Source: Propionibacteriales bacterium
Lineage (GTDB): Bacteria > Actinomycetota > Actinomycetes > Propionibacteriales > Nocardioidaceae
Direction: 5' to 3'
NCBI GenBank assembly: GCA_009379735.1
Contig: WHTB01000016.1
Location: forward strand, 1 to 33,271
DNA length: 33,271 nt
Each line of letters opens with the position of its first letter. Within the stretch, counting starts at the first letter, position 1. Below are positions 6,472 to 15,315 of this stretch, in pieces. The notes beneath the pieces are model-generated. The model did no database searches, had not been told where the DNA came from, and worked only from the letters and a program-made list of their open reading frames with translations. Both the position numbers and the translations under genes were made by a program.

Positions 6472-7382
6472 TCACCACCATCGCCTCGCAGCAGAGCCAA
6501 CTCCTGCGACGCCAACACGTCACCCTTGTTGGACTGGCCACGATGCTGGCCGTCACGGCCATGGCCGGGATCCTGGGCTGGTCCAGCCATCACACGATCG
6601 TGCGGGTCTTCGACGAGGCGGTCCGGTTGCAGGCGGCCGCGGGTCAGCCCGCTCCGGCCAACCCGTTCCTGCTCAAGCCGAACCTGTCGCTGCTCTCCAA
6701 CATGGTGGTCTACATCCCGCTGATCGGATCGCTCCTGGCCCTGGTGGTCGGGCACCTTGCCCTGGTCGAGGACCAGGGCCAAGCGACGGGGCGGCTCCTG
6801 TTCACCCGGCAGGTCACCCGCTCCCAATACGTCCTGGGCAAGATCCTGGCCTGCACCAGGTTCCTGGCCGTGACCATGGCGGCCTGCGCGCTGGTGAGCG
6901 TGGCCGCGCTGGTCGTCGTGAACCGGGCACTCAGTGCGTCCGACGTCGGCAGGCTCGCCGGGTTCTACGTCCTCTCCTGGGCCTACCTGACGGTCTTTGC
7001 CCTTGTCGGGATGCTCACCGCGCTCCTCGCCCGCCGACGTTCCCTGGCACTGCTCTCGGCCATGGGCGTGTGGCTCGTCATCACCTTCGTGGTCCCCCAG
7101 TTCACCTCAGGTCTACGACCCACGCAGTCACTCAACCCGCTCACCGAACCGGTCGGCACCTCCCAGGCCTTCTTCCGGGCGACCCAACGGGCTCAGCCGC
7201 TCTCGATCGTCGAGCAGTACAAGACCGTCTCCGGGACCATCCTCGGCACCGCGCCCAACCCCACGACCGGCGACACACTGCTCGCGATAGTGCCCATCGT
7301 CAGTGCCGCGATCCTGCTCACCCTGCTGGTCCTGTGGAAGGTCCAGCACCACGACTACGCCAGGAGCGTCACCGATGAGTGA
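6468..7382 (+). CDS. ABC-2 family permease, first subunit
   Basis: This 304-residue integral membrane protein has about six hydrophobic helices (about 20-40, 84-105, 130-153, 164-186, 192-212, 270-290). The cytoplasmic segment GQATGRLLFTRQVTRSQYVLGK between helices 2 and 3 is the coupling-helix region typical of ABC-2 permeases that replace or modify membrane domains under NosY-like folds. A longer extracytoplasmic loop (about 213-265) separates the last two helices. It overlaps the ATPase gene by four bases and the second permease gene by eight, so the three are co-translated and should form one heteromeric exporter. Confidence 0.88.
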   Translation: MITTIASQQSQLLRRQHVTLVGLATMLAVTAMAGILGWSSHHTIVRVFDEAVRLQAAAGQPAPANPFLLKPNLSLLSNMVVYIPLIGSLLALVVGHLALVEDQGQATGRLLFTRQVTRSQYVLGKILACTRFLAVTMAACALVSVAALVVVNRALSASDVGRLAGFYVLSWAYLTVFALVGMLTALLARRRSLALLSAMGVWLVITFVVPQFTSGLRPTQSLNPLTEPVGTSQAFFRATQRAQPLSIVEQYKTVSGTILGTAPNPTTGDTLLAIVPIVSAAILLTLLVLWKVQHHDYARSVTDE

Positions 7383-8361
7383 GTCCAGCACCCGCATCCT
7401 GCAGGTTGCCCGGCACGAGTACCGCGCCGCCCTCCGGAGCCGGGCACTGACCGTCCTGCTCGTCATCCTGGTCACGGCCACCGCCGTCTCCGTGTTCGTG
7501 AGCGCCACCGACTACGCCTCCCAGCTCGCGGAGTACGACGCCTACCGCGCCGCCGCCCAGGCACAAGGCCTGACCCGCATCGCCCCCTCCCCGCTGGCGG
7601 TGCTGTCCCTGCTCCGCGGCGCCTTCGAGTACATGGAGATCATCGGGGCGATCATCGCGATCACCCTCGGCTACCTCTCGGTGTCCCGCGAGCGGACCAA
7701 CCGCACACTTCCCCTGCTGCGCTCCCGACCCTTGACCGGCACGGAGCTGGCTACCGGCAGCTTCCTCGGCGCACTGGGAATCTTCACCACCCTCATCGCG
7801 GCGACCGCCGCCGTCGGCGTCGTCGCGCTCGGCACCATCGGGCACGACTGGATCAGCCCCCCACAAACCCTGCGGCTCACGCTGGCCTGCGTCGCGGCCC
7901 TGCTCTACCTCAGCGCCTTCTACTGCCTCGGCGCCATCGCCACCGCCAAAGTCAAGGTCCCCGCCAACGGGCTGCTCATCGCCCTGGGCATCTGGCTCCT
8001 CGTCGTCCTGATCCTTCCCCAGATCGGCGACACCCTCGACGCGGACAACCAGCTCCCCGGCGGCCTGTTCCAGGCCCTCGGCCTCAACCACGACGGCGAA
8101 GTCGCCGTACTGACCCACTTCACCGGATACGAACGGGTGCGGACTGGCATCGAAGAAGCCTCGCTCGCCAAGCACTTCGAACGGTTCGCGTTCGCGATGA
8201 GCGACGTCAAGGAACGCTACCGGCCCTACGGCCTCCCCTGGCTCCTCAACGAGACCCGCAACGACATCGGCTGGCTCCTCGCCTACGCCACGGTGCTCTT
8301 CCTCGGTCTGCGCCGCACCCTCACCCGCCAACAGCCCATCCCCACCGGAGGAATCTCATGA
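7375..8361 (+). CDS. ABC-2 family permease, second subunit
   Basis: This 328-residue membrane protein starts at ATG 7375, inside the end of the first permease gene. It begins with a cytoplasmic head (ILQVARHEYRAALRSRALTV) leading into helix 1, then an external loop and helices near 83-103, 127-147, 160-185 and 190-215, and a terminal helix near 300-318. The cytoplasmic RERTNRTLPLLRSRPLTGTE segment after helix 2 matches the interface with the ATPase in this family and mirrors the first permease. The two permeases are only distantly alike, indicating a heterodimeric channel. The lipoprotein gene starts in its stop (ATGA). Confidence 0.88.
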   Translation: MSESSTRILQVARHEYRAALRSRALTVLLVILVTATAVSVFVSATDYASQLAEYDAYRAAAQAQGLTRIAPSPLAVLSLLRGAFEYMEIIGAIIAITLGYLSVSRERTNRTLPLLRSRPLTGTELATGSFLGALGIFTTLIAATAAVGVVALGTIGHDWISPPQTLRLTLACVAALLYLSAFYCLGAIATAKVKVPANGLLIALGIWLLVVLILPQIGDTLDADNQLPGGLFQALGLNHDGEVAVLTHFTGYERVRTGIEEASLAKHFERFAFAMSDVKERYRPYGLPWLLNETRNDIGWLLAYATVLFLGLRRTLTRQQPIPTGGIS

Positions 8362-8945
8362 CCAAGCAAGACCACACCGCCACACTCACCACCCGACTGG
8401 CGTTGGCAGCAGGAGCAGTCGCGACCGTCCTGACCCTTGCCACCGCGTGCGGCGGCACGAGCACCAGCTCCGCAGGCGACACGACCCCATCCGCCAGCGG
8501 CTCAGCGGTCCTGCCGGTCACGTCCAACCCGATCAAGAACACCTCGACGACCAAGGCGCTCACCATCGACAGCGTCCTGGTCGAGAACAACGTCGACGCC
8601 TCCGGGACGGCCGTGGACGACCACCTCGAGATCGCGGTCACCAACAGCGGCAGCGCCGAGCTGGCCGCGTTCGAGGTGTACTACACGATCACGGACCCGA
8701 AGACCTCTGAGGCCGAGTCCTACTACACCAAGCTCCCCGGCTCATTCACCGTCGCGCCGGGGGCCAGCCGAGTCATCCACTTCGACAACACCGGCGCGGC
8801 CGACCACTTCCCCGCCAACCAGTACAGCCTCTACTACACCGACGCCAACGCCCTCGACGTGAGCGTCGAAGTCAGTGCAGCCGACAGCGCTCCCCAGACC
8901 CTCACTGTCGCCAAGGACGCCGGCGGCGCCGAGGAAGCCGACTGA
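8358..8945 (+). CDS. lipoprotein of the ABC operon
   Basis: This 195-residue lipoprotein has a signal peptide ending in the lipobox LATAC (Cys at about residue 31). A Ser/Thr-rich linker follows, then a beta-rich domain (about 65-165) with the pattern DDHLEIAVTNSGSAELAAFE and YSLYYTDANALDVSV. That pattern resembles an Ig-like or FxLD-type extracellular fold. It should sit on the outer face of the membrane. Its ATG overlaps the permease stop, so it is the last gene of the exporter operon and may be its substrate-binding or accessory subunit. The specific family is not recognised. Confidence 0.8.
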   Translation: MTKQDHTATLTTRLALAAGAVATVLTLATACGGTSTSSAGDTTPSASGSAVLPVTSNPIKNTSTTKALTIDSVLVENNVDASGTAVDDHLEIAVTNSGSAELAAFEVYYTITDPKTSEAESYYTKLPGSFTVAPGASRVIHFDNTGAADHFPANQYSLYYTDANALDVSVEVSAADSAPQTLTVAKDAGGAEEAD

Positions 8946-8991
8946 GAGGGCGCCCCCGCTCCGCACGGCGACGCTGCCTAGGCTTGGCAAT

Positions 8992-10293
8992 GTGGCTATT
9001 CGTCGACCGCCCGCGGGGCTCGCTGGGTCGATGAGGGCCTCCGCGCCGGGCCCGGTACCACCCACGCAGCCCGCGTGGTCGTCCTGGCGGACGGTGGTGG
9101 CGTTCGGAGCTGTCAGCCTCGCGGGCGACATGGTCTATGAAGGCATGCGCTCGATCGCTGGGCCGTTCCTAGGAAGTCTGGGAGCCTCAGCGCTGCTGGT
9201 CGGGCTCATCACCGGCGCCGGCGAAGCGATGGCGCTGATCCTGCGGTTGTTCTCTGGTCCGCTCGCGGACCGCAGTGGACGCTACTGGTCGCTGACCATC
9301 CTCGGCTACGCCATGACCGCCGTCTGCGTTCCCCTGCTGGCGGTAGCACCGTTCGTCGGCAGCGTTGGTCTCGCCCTGGCCACCACGCTCATCCTGCTCG
9401 AGCGCGCCGGGAAGGCCATCCGGAGCCCGTCGAAGTCCGCCCTGCTCGCGCGCGTCGCCGTCTCGGTGGGCCGCGGCCGCGGATTCGCCGTACACAAGGC
9501 CCTTGACCAGGTCGGGGCGTTCGCCGGACCCCTCGTGGTCGCCGGTGTCATCGCCCTCGCCGGTGCCCAGTGGCCCGCCTTGGCGGTGCTGGCCATCCCG
9601 GGCACGGTGTGCATGCTGCTGCTGCTCACCCTCAAACGCCACTCGGACGATGCGCGACCCGAGTCCGACGCCCCTCAGGACAACGACAAGGCTGGCGACA
9701 AGTCGGCCCATGTGAGCACCATCGTCGAGCCACGAGCGCTACCAGCCCACTTTTACGCTTTCGCCGCCTCGTGCGCGCTCGGCACGCTGGGGTTGATGAC
9801 GTTCGGGGTCATCTCCTACCACCTCGTCGACGCCGGACTGGTCACGACGGCCGTGGTCCCGCTCCTGTATGCCGCGGCGATGGCGACCGAGGCGGTGGCG
9901 GCCCTGGTCACCGGGTTCGCCTACGACCGCTGGGGAGCACCCCTCCTGTACACACTGCCGGCCCTCATCGTCGCCGTCCCCGCGCTCGCCCTCTCCGACA
10001 CCTGGTCCCTCGTGCTGGCGGGTGTCCTCATCTGGGGTGCTGTGACCGGCGTCCAGGACTCGACCGTCAAGGCACTGGTGGCCGACCTGGTCCCCCAACA
10101 CCGACTCGCCACCGCCTACGGCGTCTTCGCGGCGTTCCAGGGCGTCGCGGCCCTGGCCGGAGGGACGCTGGCCGGCGGCCTCTACACCGACCACCGCACC
10201 CTTCTCATCGCCTTGGTGGCCGTGGCGCAGGCTCTCTCCGCGGGCCTGCTCTGGGTCGCGCTGCGGCGTCCCGGCGCGCACACGCCGGGCTGA
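8992..10293 (+). CDS. major facilitator superfamily transporter
   Basis: This is a membrane transporter of about 420-433 residues with roughly 12 helices in two halves joined by a charged loop (DDARPESDAPQDNDK). The first half contains GAVSLAGDMVYEGMRSIAGP and LRLFSGPLADRSGRYW, the latter being the MFS helix 2-3 motif. The second half contains the related AYDRWGAP. The cargo cannot be told from sequence. Start: GTG 8992 lies seven bases after TAGGCT, a leaderless pattern in the only intergenic gap; ATG 9031 is the alternative. A hairpin (10270-10276 with 10283-10289) falls at the end of the gene. It may be expressed separately from the ABC operon. Confidence 0.88.
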   Translation: MAIRRPPAGLAGSMRASAPGPVPPTQPAWSSWRTVVAFGAVSLAGDMVYEGMRSIAGPFLGSLGASALLVGLITGAGEAMALILRLFSGPLADRSGRYWSLTILGYAMTAVCVPLLAVAPFVGSVGLALATTLILLERAGKAIRSPSKSALLARVAVSVGRGRGFAVHKALDQVGAFAGPLVVAGVIALAGAQWPALAVLAIPGTVCMLLLLTLKRHSDDARPESDAPQDNDKAGDKSAHVSTIVEPRALPAHFYAFAASCALGTLGLMTFGVISYHLVDAGLVTTAVVPLLYAAAMATEAVAALVTGFAYDRWGAPLLYTLPALIVAVPALALSDTWSLVLAGVLIWGAVTGVQDSTVKALVADLVPQHRLATAYGVFAAFQGVAALAGGTLAGGLYTDHRTLLIALVAVAQALSAGLLWVALRRPGAHTPG

Positions 10294-10742
10294 CCACCAT
10301 CGCGGCCGGGTATCGCGCCGTGTTCTCCGCCTGGGGCCGAAGCCGGCCCGCACACCGCCCCCTCATGGGCCCCCACCGAGGCAGCGCCAACCGACGTCGA
10401 CGCCGCGCAGGCCATGCCAAGCACCGGAGTGGTGGTGATGTTGAAGGCTCCGCCGGCCAAACGAGGGCGCGATGTCCATATGATCAAGCCACGTTCGCGA
10501 TCGGCTCGCCGGTCTGTGCACGCGTATGCGCTGGGCCGTTCGGCGCGGACTGCCTCTGAGCAGGTGACCGTTCGCCTCACCTGGCCCTCGACCGGTTTCT
10601 GCCCGGACCGCGCGGCCGGATAGCGCGTCACTTCTCGTGCCTCCCGCTCGGTGGACCGCCCGAGCGGGTGCTAGATCGCCGCCAACTCCAGCGGCCACCG
10701 CCCTTCATGCTGCTGTCATGTGTGCTGCCTAGCGTCGATGAC
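10294..10742. other. 449-base intergenic stretch
   Basis: No convincing gene is present: short frames on both strands lack codon bias, ribosome binding sites or recognisable protein. CCCGCTCGG (10643-10651) pairs with CCGAGCGGG (10660-10668) to form a nine-base-pair hairpin, perhaps the terminator of the MFS gene or a leader structure. A TAGCGT hexamer (10730-10735) seven bases before GTG 10743 is a candidate leaderless promoter for the glycosyltransferase gene. Confidence 0.5.
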
Positions 10743-12401
10743 GTGAGCGTGCAACCGAACCTCGACCGGGCAGCCCTGCCCCGTGATACTGCCCCTGAGT
10801 CGGTTGCTGGAGCACGCCGAGTCCTTGGAGCTGCCCAGACGGCGTCCTCGATCTCGCCGATTCGTCCGACCCACGACCCAGCGACGATCCGAACCTTCGC
10901 GCAGCGGCATTCGGTGCTGCTTGCTTGCCTGGCCACGCTGTCGGTCCACCTGCTCTCGCTTACCCGCCAGCTCGGTTCCGACGAAGGCGGCTTTGCCATG
11001 GTCGCCCGGCACTGGCGCGACGGCGGACCGTTCCTGTACGGACCCCAGTGGGTCGACCGGCCACCCGGTCTCATCGCCCTGTTCGACGTCGCCCAACGAC
11101 TCGGCCCGTACGGTGTGCGGCTCACCGCCGCCTTGCTGGCCGTTGCCCTCGTCGCGGCCCTCGCCTCCGCTGCGGGGGCGATCGGAGGTCGTCCCGCCGC
11201 CAAGTGGGCGGCCTGGACCGGGTTCGCGTTCGGTTCATCGGTCCTGTTGCAGGCACAACGCCTCAACGGAGAACTCGCCGCCGCGGTCTTCGTGACCGTG
11301 TCCATCGCCGCGCTCCTACGCGCCGTGCGCGTTTCGACCGACCGGACCCAGACAGTGCTGCTCGCCACCCTGGCCGGCGCCACCGCGACCGTGGCGGTGT
11401 TGATGAAGCAGAACTTCGTCGACGCCTTCGTGTTCGCCGCAGTCCTCCTCACCATGGGTGTAGCCACCCGCACGAACCGGCTCACCTACCCGCCCCGCAA
11501 GGTCCTGATGATCGCGACGGCGTTCACATCCGGTGTCGTCATACCCGGCGCCGTGACCCTGGCCTGGGCCACCGGCCACGGTGGCGTGGATGCGCTGGCG
11601 TACGCCACATTCGGGTTCCGGGCAGACGCATCAGCCGTGATGGCGAGCTGGTCGTGGAACGCACCGCTGCACCGCTTCGGGCTCCTCGCGCTACTCGCCT
11701 GCGCGTCCGGACTGCTCGTCCTGTTCTTGCACCTGGGCTGGAGCCACCGGCGACGACTTCGTCACCTGGACCCGCTTCCGTGGGCGGTCGCCGCGACCGC
11801 GGCTGTCGAGGCACTCGGAGTGCTGGCCGGAGAGAACTTCTGGCCGCACTACCTGATGGCGCTGATCCCGATGGTGGCACTGGCCGCAGGGCTCAGCGTG
11901 CACCGCAGGGTGCCGGGCTCGCGGTGGACCCGTCGTCTGATTGTCGTGGCCGCTGCCACGACAGCGTTGGTTTCCCCCGTTGCCGCCGTCATCGCCGCAA
12001 CCGGGTCAAGTGAGGCGTACACGACCGGGCGATGGGTCGCCGCTTCGGCGCGGCCGGGCGACACCCTGGTGGTGCCGTTCACGCATGCCAACGTCATTAA
12101 CGCCTCCGGGCTCTCGCCCGGCTACCCGTACGCGTGGAGTCTGCCCGCACGGACCCTCGACTCGCACCTCACGCTGCTCACGCGCACCCTGACCGGTTCG
12201 GTCGCACCGACCTGGGTGGTTCGCTGGGACCCGGCGCACACATGGGGCCTCGACCCTGACGACCGCGTGGACGCGGCGCTGCGCACCCACTACCGGGCCG
12301 TGGCCGTGGTGTGTGGGCACACCGTCTGGCTGCACGACGGCGTGAACCGTCCTCTCGCGACGATTCCGCCGCTGTCGACGTGCGGAGTGGGTGCTCAGTG
12401 A
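10743..12401 (+). CDS. GT-C fold glycosyltransferase (GT39/ArnT/PMT-like membrane protein)
   Basis: This 552-residue polytopic membrane protein starts at GTG 10743, seven bases after TAGCGT. After a soluble head, helix 1 ends in LTRQLGSDEGGFAMVARHWR, with Asp80-Glu81 in the first external loop. That is the catalytic acidic pair of GT-C transferases that use polyprenyl-phosphate sugars. The conserved YGPQWVDRPPGL segment follows. Ten or so further helices and a soluble external C-terminal domain (about 430-552) complete the family layout. It should move a sugar from a lipid carrier to a lipid or protein on the outer face. The next gene starts at its stop codon (TGATG), and the cluster downstream encodes the matching carrier enzymes. 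Sugar and acceptor are unknown. Confidence 0.85.
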   Translation: MSVQPNLDRAALPRDTAPESVAGARRVLGAAQTASSISPIRPTHDPATIRTFAQRHSVLLACLATLSVHLLSLTRQLGSDEGGFAMVARHWRDGGPFLYGPQWVDRPPGLIALFDVAQRLGPYGVRLTAALLAVALVAALASAAGAIGGRPAAKWAAWTGFAFGSSVLLQAQRLNGELAAAVFVTVSIAALLRAVRVSTDRTQTVLLATLAGATATVAVLMKQNFVDAFVFAAVLLTMGVATRTNRLTYPPRKVLMIATAFTSGVVIPGAVTLAWATGHGGVDALAYATFGFRADASAVMASWSWNAPLHRFGLLALLACASGLLVLFLHLGWSHRRRLRHLDPLPWAVAATAAVEALGVLAGENFWPHYLMALIPMVALAAGLSVHRRVPGSRWTRRLIVVAAATTALVSPVAAVIAATGSSEAYTTGRWVAASARPGDTLVVPFTHANVINASGLSPGYPYAWSLPARTLDSHLTLLTRTLTGSVAPTWVVRWDPAHTWGLDPDDRVDAALRTHYRAVAVVCGHTVWLHDGVNRPLATIPPLSTCGVGAQ

Positions 12402-13006
12402 TGTGGCAGAGCACGCAAAGCGATTGGTTCCTGGCCGTCAACCAGTTCGCCCAGAGCACACCCACACTGCACGCCCCGATGAGGCTCTACGCCGAGTACG
12501 GCGTCGTGTTGTTCGCCGCCGTCCTGTTGGCGGCGTGGTGGTGGGCACGCCGCGACCGGAACCCGACGGGCATGGCCGCGGCCCTGTGGGCGCCGGCGGG
12601 GGCGCTGCTCGCGATCGGTCTCAACCAGCCGCTGGTCAACCTCGTCCACGCGCCACGGCCCTACACGGTCTTCCCGCATGCTCTCGTCCTGGTCGCCCAC
12701 AGCAGGGACTACTCGTTCCCCAGCGACCACGCGGTCATGGCGGGCGCGGTAGCCGCTGGCGTGCTACTCACCCACCGACGCCTCGGAGTGGCGGCCGCAG
12801 TGGCTGCGGTGGTGATGGCGTTCGCCCGCGTCTACGTCGGCGCGCACTTCCCCCTCGACGTCATGGTCGGGCTGTTGCTCGGCGCGGCCGTCACCTGCTC
12901 GGGCTACCTGGCGGTGCGCCGCCTCCTCATCTGGGGTGTGACCGGGTTGACCCGCACACCGCTGCGGCCGCTCTTCACTACTGCCGAAGCGAGCCTGTCC
13001 CGATGA
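12401..13006 (+). CDS. PAP2 phosphatase, undecaprenyl-diphosphatase (BcrC) type
   Basis: This 201-residue membrane phosphatase carries the three PAP2 motifs. These are LVHAPRPY (Arg86-Pro87), FPSDHAVMAG (Pro107-His110) and ARVYVGAHFPLDV (Arg143, His149, Asp153). The Asp in PSDH is usual for BcrC-like undecaprenyl-diphosphate phosphatases, which regenerate the C55-P carrier on the outer face of the membrane. ATG 12401 overlaps the stop of the glycosyltransferase gene by one base, and the fusion gene begins at its own end (13003). The frame is open further upstream only within the preceding gene. Its role in carrier recycling for this cluster is inferred from context. Confidence 0.9.
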   Translation: MWQSTQSDWFLAVNQFAQSTPTLHAPMRLYAEYGVVLFAAVLLAAWWWARRDRNPTGMAAALWAPAGALLAIGLNQPLVNLVHAPRPYTVFPHALVLVAHSRDYSFPSDHAVMAGAVAAGVLLTHRRLGVAAAVAAVVMAFARVYVGAHFPLDVMVGLLLGAAVTCSGYLAVRRLLIWGVTGLTRTPLRPLFTTAEASLSR

Positions 13007-15315
13007 TGAGCGCCATCGCTTCCCACATGCTCGCGCTACCGCCCTGGGTCGCCCTGCTTGTCGTGTTCGCGCTCCCCGCGCTCGAGTCCTCCGCGTTCAT
13101 CGGTTTCATCTTCCCCGGCGAGATAGCGCTCATTCTCGGCGGCGTCATGGCCTACGAGGGCAACGTCTCCCTCGGTGCCGTACTCGCGGCCGGAATCGCG
13201 GGTGCCATCGTCGGCGACAGCGTCGGCTACGCCGCCGGCCGCCGGTACGGAAGACGCCTGCTGGACGGGACCGTGGGCCGGTTCGTGAAGAGCAGCCACC
13301 TCGACCGGGCCGAGACCTACCTGGCCGAGCGCGGTGGCAGGGCAGTGTTCTTCGGCCGTTTCACCGCCGCGCTGCGGGTCATGATCCCCGGCCTGGCCGG
13401 CATGTCCGGTCTGCGCTACCGCACCTTCTTGACCTTCAACGTCGCCAGCGGCTTTGTCTGGGGAACGATGTCGGTGCTGCTGGGCTATCTGGGCGGCAGC
13501 AGTTGGCGGCACGTCGAGCACCTCGCGTCCCGCATCGGGCTCGCCGCCCTGGCCGTCGTCGTGGTCACGCTGCTGGGCGGGTTCCTGCTTCGTCGTACCG
13601 GCGCAGCGCGGTTCACCCGACTCGCAACCCGGATCGCCTCGAGCCCTGCGGTGCACGGAACTCGAAAACGGTTCCCCCGCACAACCCGCTGGATCGGCGC
13701 ACGCCTCGACCCGACCAACCGCACCGGACTCGCTCTGACCGCTGCGCTCACGGTCGACGTCGCGGCCACCTGGACATTCCTCGGGATCACCCAGGACGTC
13801 CTCGCTCGCGAAGAGCTGGCGCTGCTGGACCCGCGCATCCACGCTTGGGTCCTCGATCACCGGGGCCCGAACCTCAATGCGTTCTTCAAGACCGTCACCT
13901 GGCTCGGTGCCACCGCGGTCACCGTGCCCCTTCTGGTCCTCGGTGGAGGGCTCTTCGCCCGACGCCGGCGGACCTGGGCTCCGGTGCTCGACATCATCGC
14001 CGTCTACGGGACCGCTGTTCTCCTGCACGCCGTCGTCGGTCAGTTCGTGCATCGGCACCGACCGCCGGCCGCCGACTGGCTCGCGTCCGCCGGCGGATGG
14101 GCCTACCCGTCCGGGCACACCACCCAGGCCGTCGCGGCGTGGAGCATCCTCGCGGTCATCGTCTGCGCCGGTGCCTCGCCACGCACCCGGGTTGTCGCCG
14201 GCTCGGCAGCCGCGGGCGTCGCCGTGCTGGTCGCGGTCAGCCGCGTCTACCTCGGGGTGCACTGGGCCACCGACGTCCTGGGAGCGGCCGCGATGTCTGT
14301 GGCGGTGCTCGCGACCTGGAGCGTCGCCCGCCGGTCCCTGGTCACGCCGGTAGGGACTGCCCGACGACTTCTCCCCACCCCCTCAAACATGACGTCGACA
14401 GCCGTCGCGCTCACACCCTGGAGTCAGACCATGCACAACCCAAGCCCGTCCGCTGCCTTCGACTCCCGTCGCGCGGTGGTGATCATCCCGACGTACAACG
14501 AGGCAGGCAACGTCACCACGGTCATCGACCGGGTCCGAGCCGCCGCCTCCGACGTCGACATCCTGGTGGTCGACGACAACAGCCCCGACGGCACCGCGTC
14601 ACTCGTCATGCAACACCGCGGCTACCTCGCAGACCACCCCGAGTACCGGGAAGGACCGGGCCGCGTCTACCTGCTCTCGCGGATGGCGAAGGACGGCCTC
14701 GGTGCCGCCTATCGCGCCGGATTCACCTGGGCACTCGCCCACGACTACGAGGCCGTCGTCCAGATGGACGCCGACCTCTCCCACCCCGCTGAGCGCATCC
14801 CCGACCTTCTCCATGCGCTCACGGGTGCCGACGTCGCGGTCGGGTCCAGGTACATCCATGGGGGAGCAGTGAGCAACTGGTCACTGAGCCGCCGGCTGAT
14901 CTCCCGGGCCGGCAACCTCTACGTCCGCCTCGTCCTCGGGCTCCCCGTGCACGACACGACCGCGGGCTTCAAGGCTTTCCGCCGCGACGCGCTCGAACGC
15001 CTCGGCGCCGTCGAGTCCGCGTCGAACGGATACTGCTTCCAGGTCGAGAACACCTGGCGCGCGGTCCGGCTCGGACTCTGGATCACCGAGCTGCCCATCA
15101 CGTTCACCGACCGGAAAGTGGGCACCTCGAAGATGTCGGGATCCATCGTCGCCGAAGCGCTGACCCGGGTGCTGGTCTGGCGTTGGAACGAACTTCTCCA
15201 CCGCAACGGACAGGGATTCCGGGACGACGGTGCCGGTAGCGACGCACCAGGAACGGCCACCAGCCGCAGGGTCGGTGCGCTCCACAAGCCGGCCGAGCGT
15301 CATGCGGTTTCGTGA
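13003..15315 (+). CDS. three-domain fusion: DedA - PAP2 phosphatase - polyprenol-phosphate sugar synthase (GT2)
   Basis: One uninterrupted frame of 770 codons. Residues about 10-165 are a DedA/VTT membrane domain with LPALESSAFIGFIFPGE and the signature FFGRFTAALRVMIPGLAG (Arg125, Pro129). Residues about 235-450 are a second membrane unit with complete PAP2 motifs: RHRPP (351-355), YPSGH (368-372) and SRVYLGVHWATD (413-424). Residues about 488-735 are a family 2 glycosyltransferase of the DPM1/Ppm1 type with IIPTYNE (494-500), VVDDNSPDG (522-530), the metal-binding MDADLSH (588-594) and KVGTSKMSGS. DedA proteins include undecaprenyl-phosphate translocases, PAP2 releases carrier phosphate, and GT2 recharges the carrier. 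An internal ATG at 14431 (residue 477) has GGAG seven bases upstream, so a separate GT2 could also be made. DedA-PAP2 fusions are known; the added GT2 is unusual. Confidence 0.9.
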   Translation: MMSAIASHMLALPPWVALLVVFALPALESSAFIGFIFPGEIALILGGVMAYEGNVSLGAVLAAGIAGAIVGDSVGYAAGRRYGRRLLDGTVGRFVKSSHLDRAETYLAERGGRAVFFGRFTAALRVMIPGLAGMSGLRYRTFLTFNVASGFVWGTMSVLLGYLGGSSWRHVEHLASRIGLAALAVVVVTLLGGFLLRRTGAARFTRLATRIASSPAVHGTRKRFPRTTRWIGARLDPTNRTGLALTAALTVDVAATWTFLGITQDVLAREELALLDPRIHAWVLDHRGPNLNAFFKTVTWLGATAVTVPLLVLGGGLFARRRRTWAPVLDIIAVYGTAVLLHAVVGQFVHRHRPPAADWLASAGGWAYPSGHTTQAVAAWSILAVIVCAGASPRTRVVAGSAAAGVAVLVAVSRVYLGVHWATDVLGAAAMSVAVLATWSVARRSLVTPVGTARRLLPTPSNMTSTAVALTPWSQTMHNPSPSAAFDSRRAVVIIPTYNEAGNVTTVIDRVRAAASDVDILVVDDNSPDGTASLVMQHRGYLADHPEYREGPGRVYLLSRMAKDGLGAAYRAGFTWALAHDYEAVVQMDADLSHPAERIPDLLHALTGADVAVGSRYIHGGAVSNWSLSRRLISRAGNLYVRLVLGLPVHDTTAGFKAFRRDALERLGAVESASNGYCFQVENTWRAVRLGLWITELPITFTDRKVGTSKMSGSIVAEALTRVLVWRWNELLHRNGQGFRDDGAGSDAPGTATSRRVGALHKPAERHAVS

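Noticed and set aside
7369-8331. A 320-codon minus-strand open frame
   Set aside because: Antisense shadow of the second ABC permease, extremely Glu/Gly/Asp-rich and without start signals.
10414-10623. A 69-codon plus-strand frame in the gap before the GT-C gene
   Set aside because: Arg/Ser-rich, no ribosome binding site and no recognisable features.
13036-14262. A 408-codon minus-strand open frame
   Set aside because: Antisense shadow of the DedA-PAP2 region; charged low-complexity composition and no family features.
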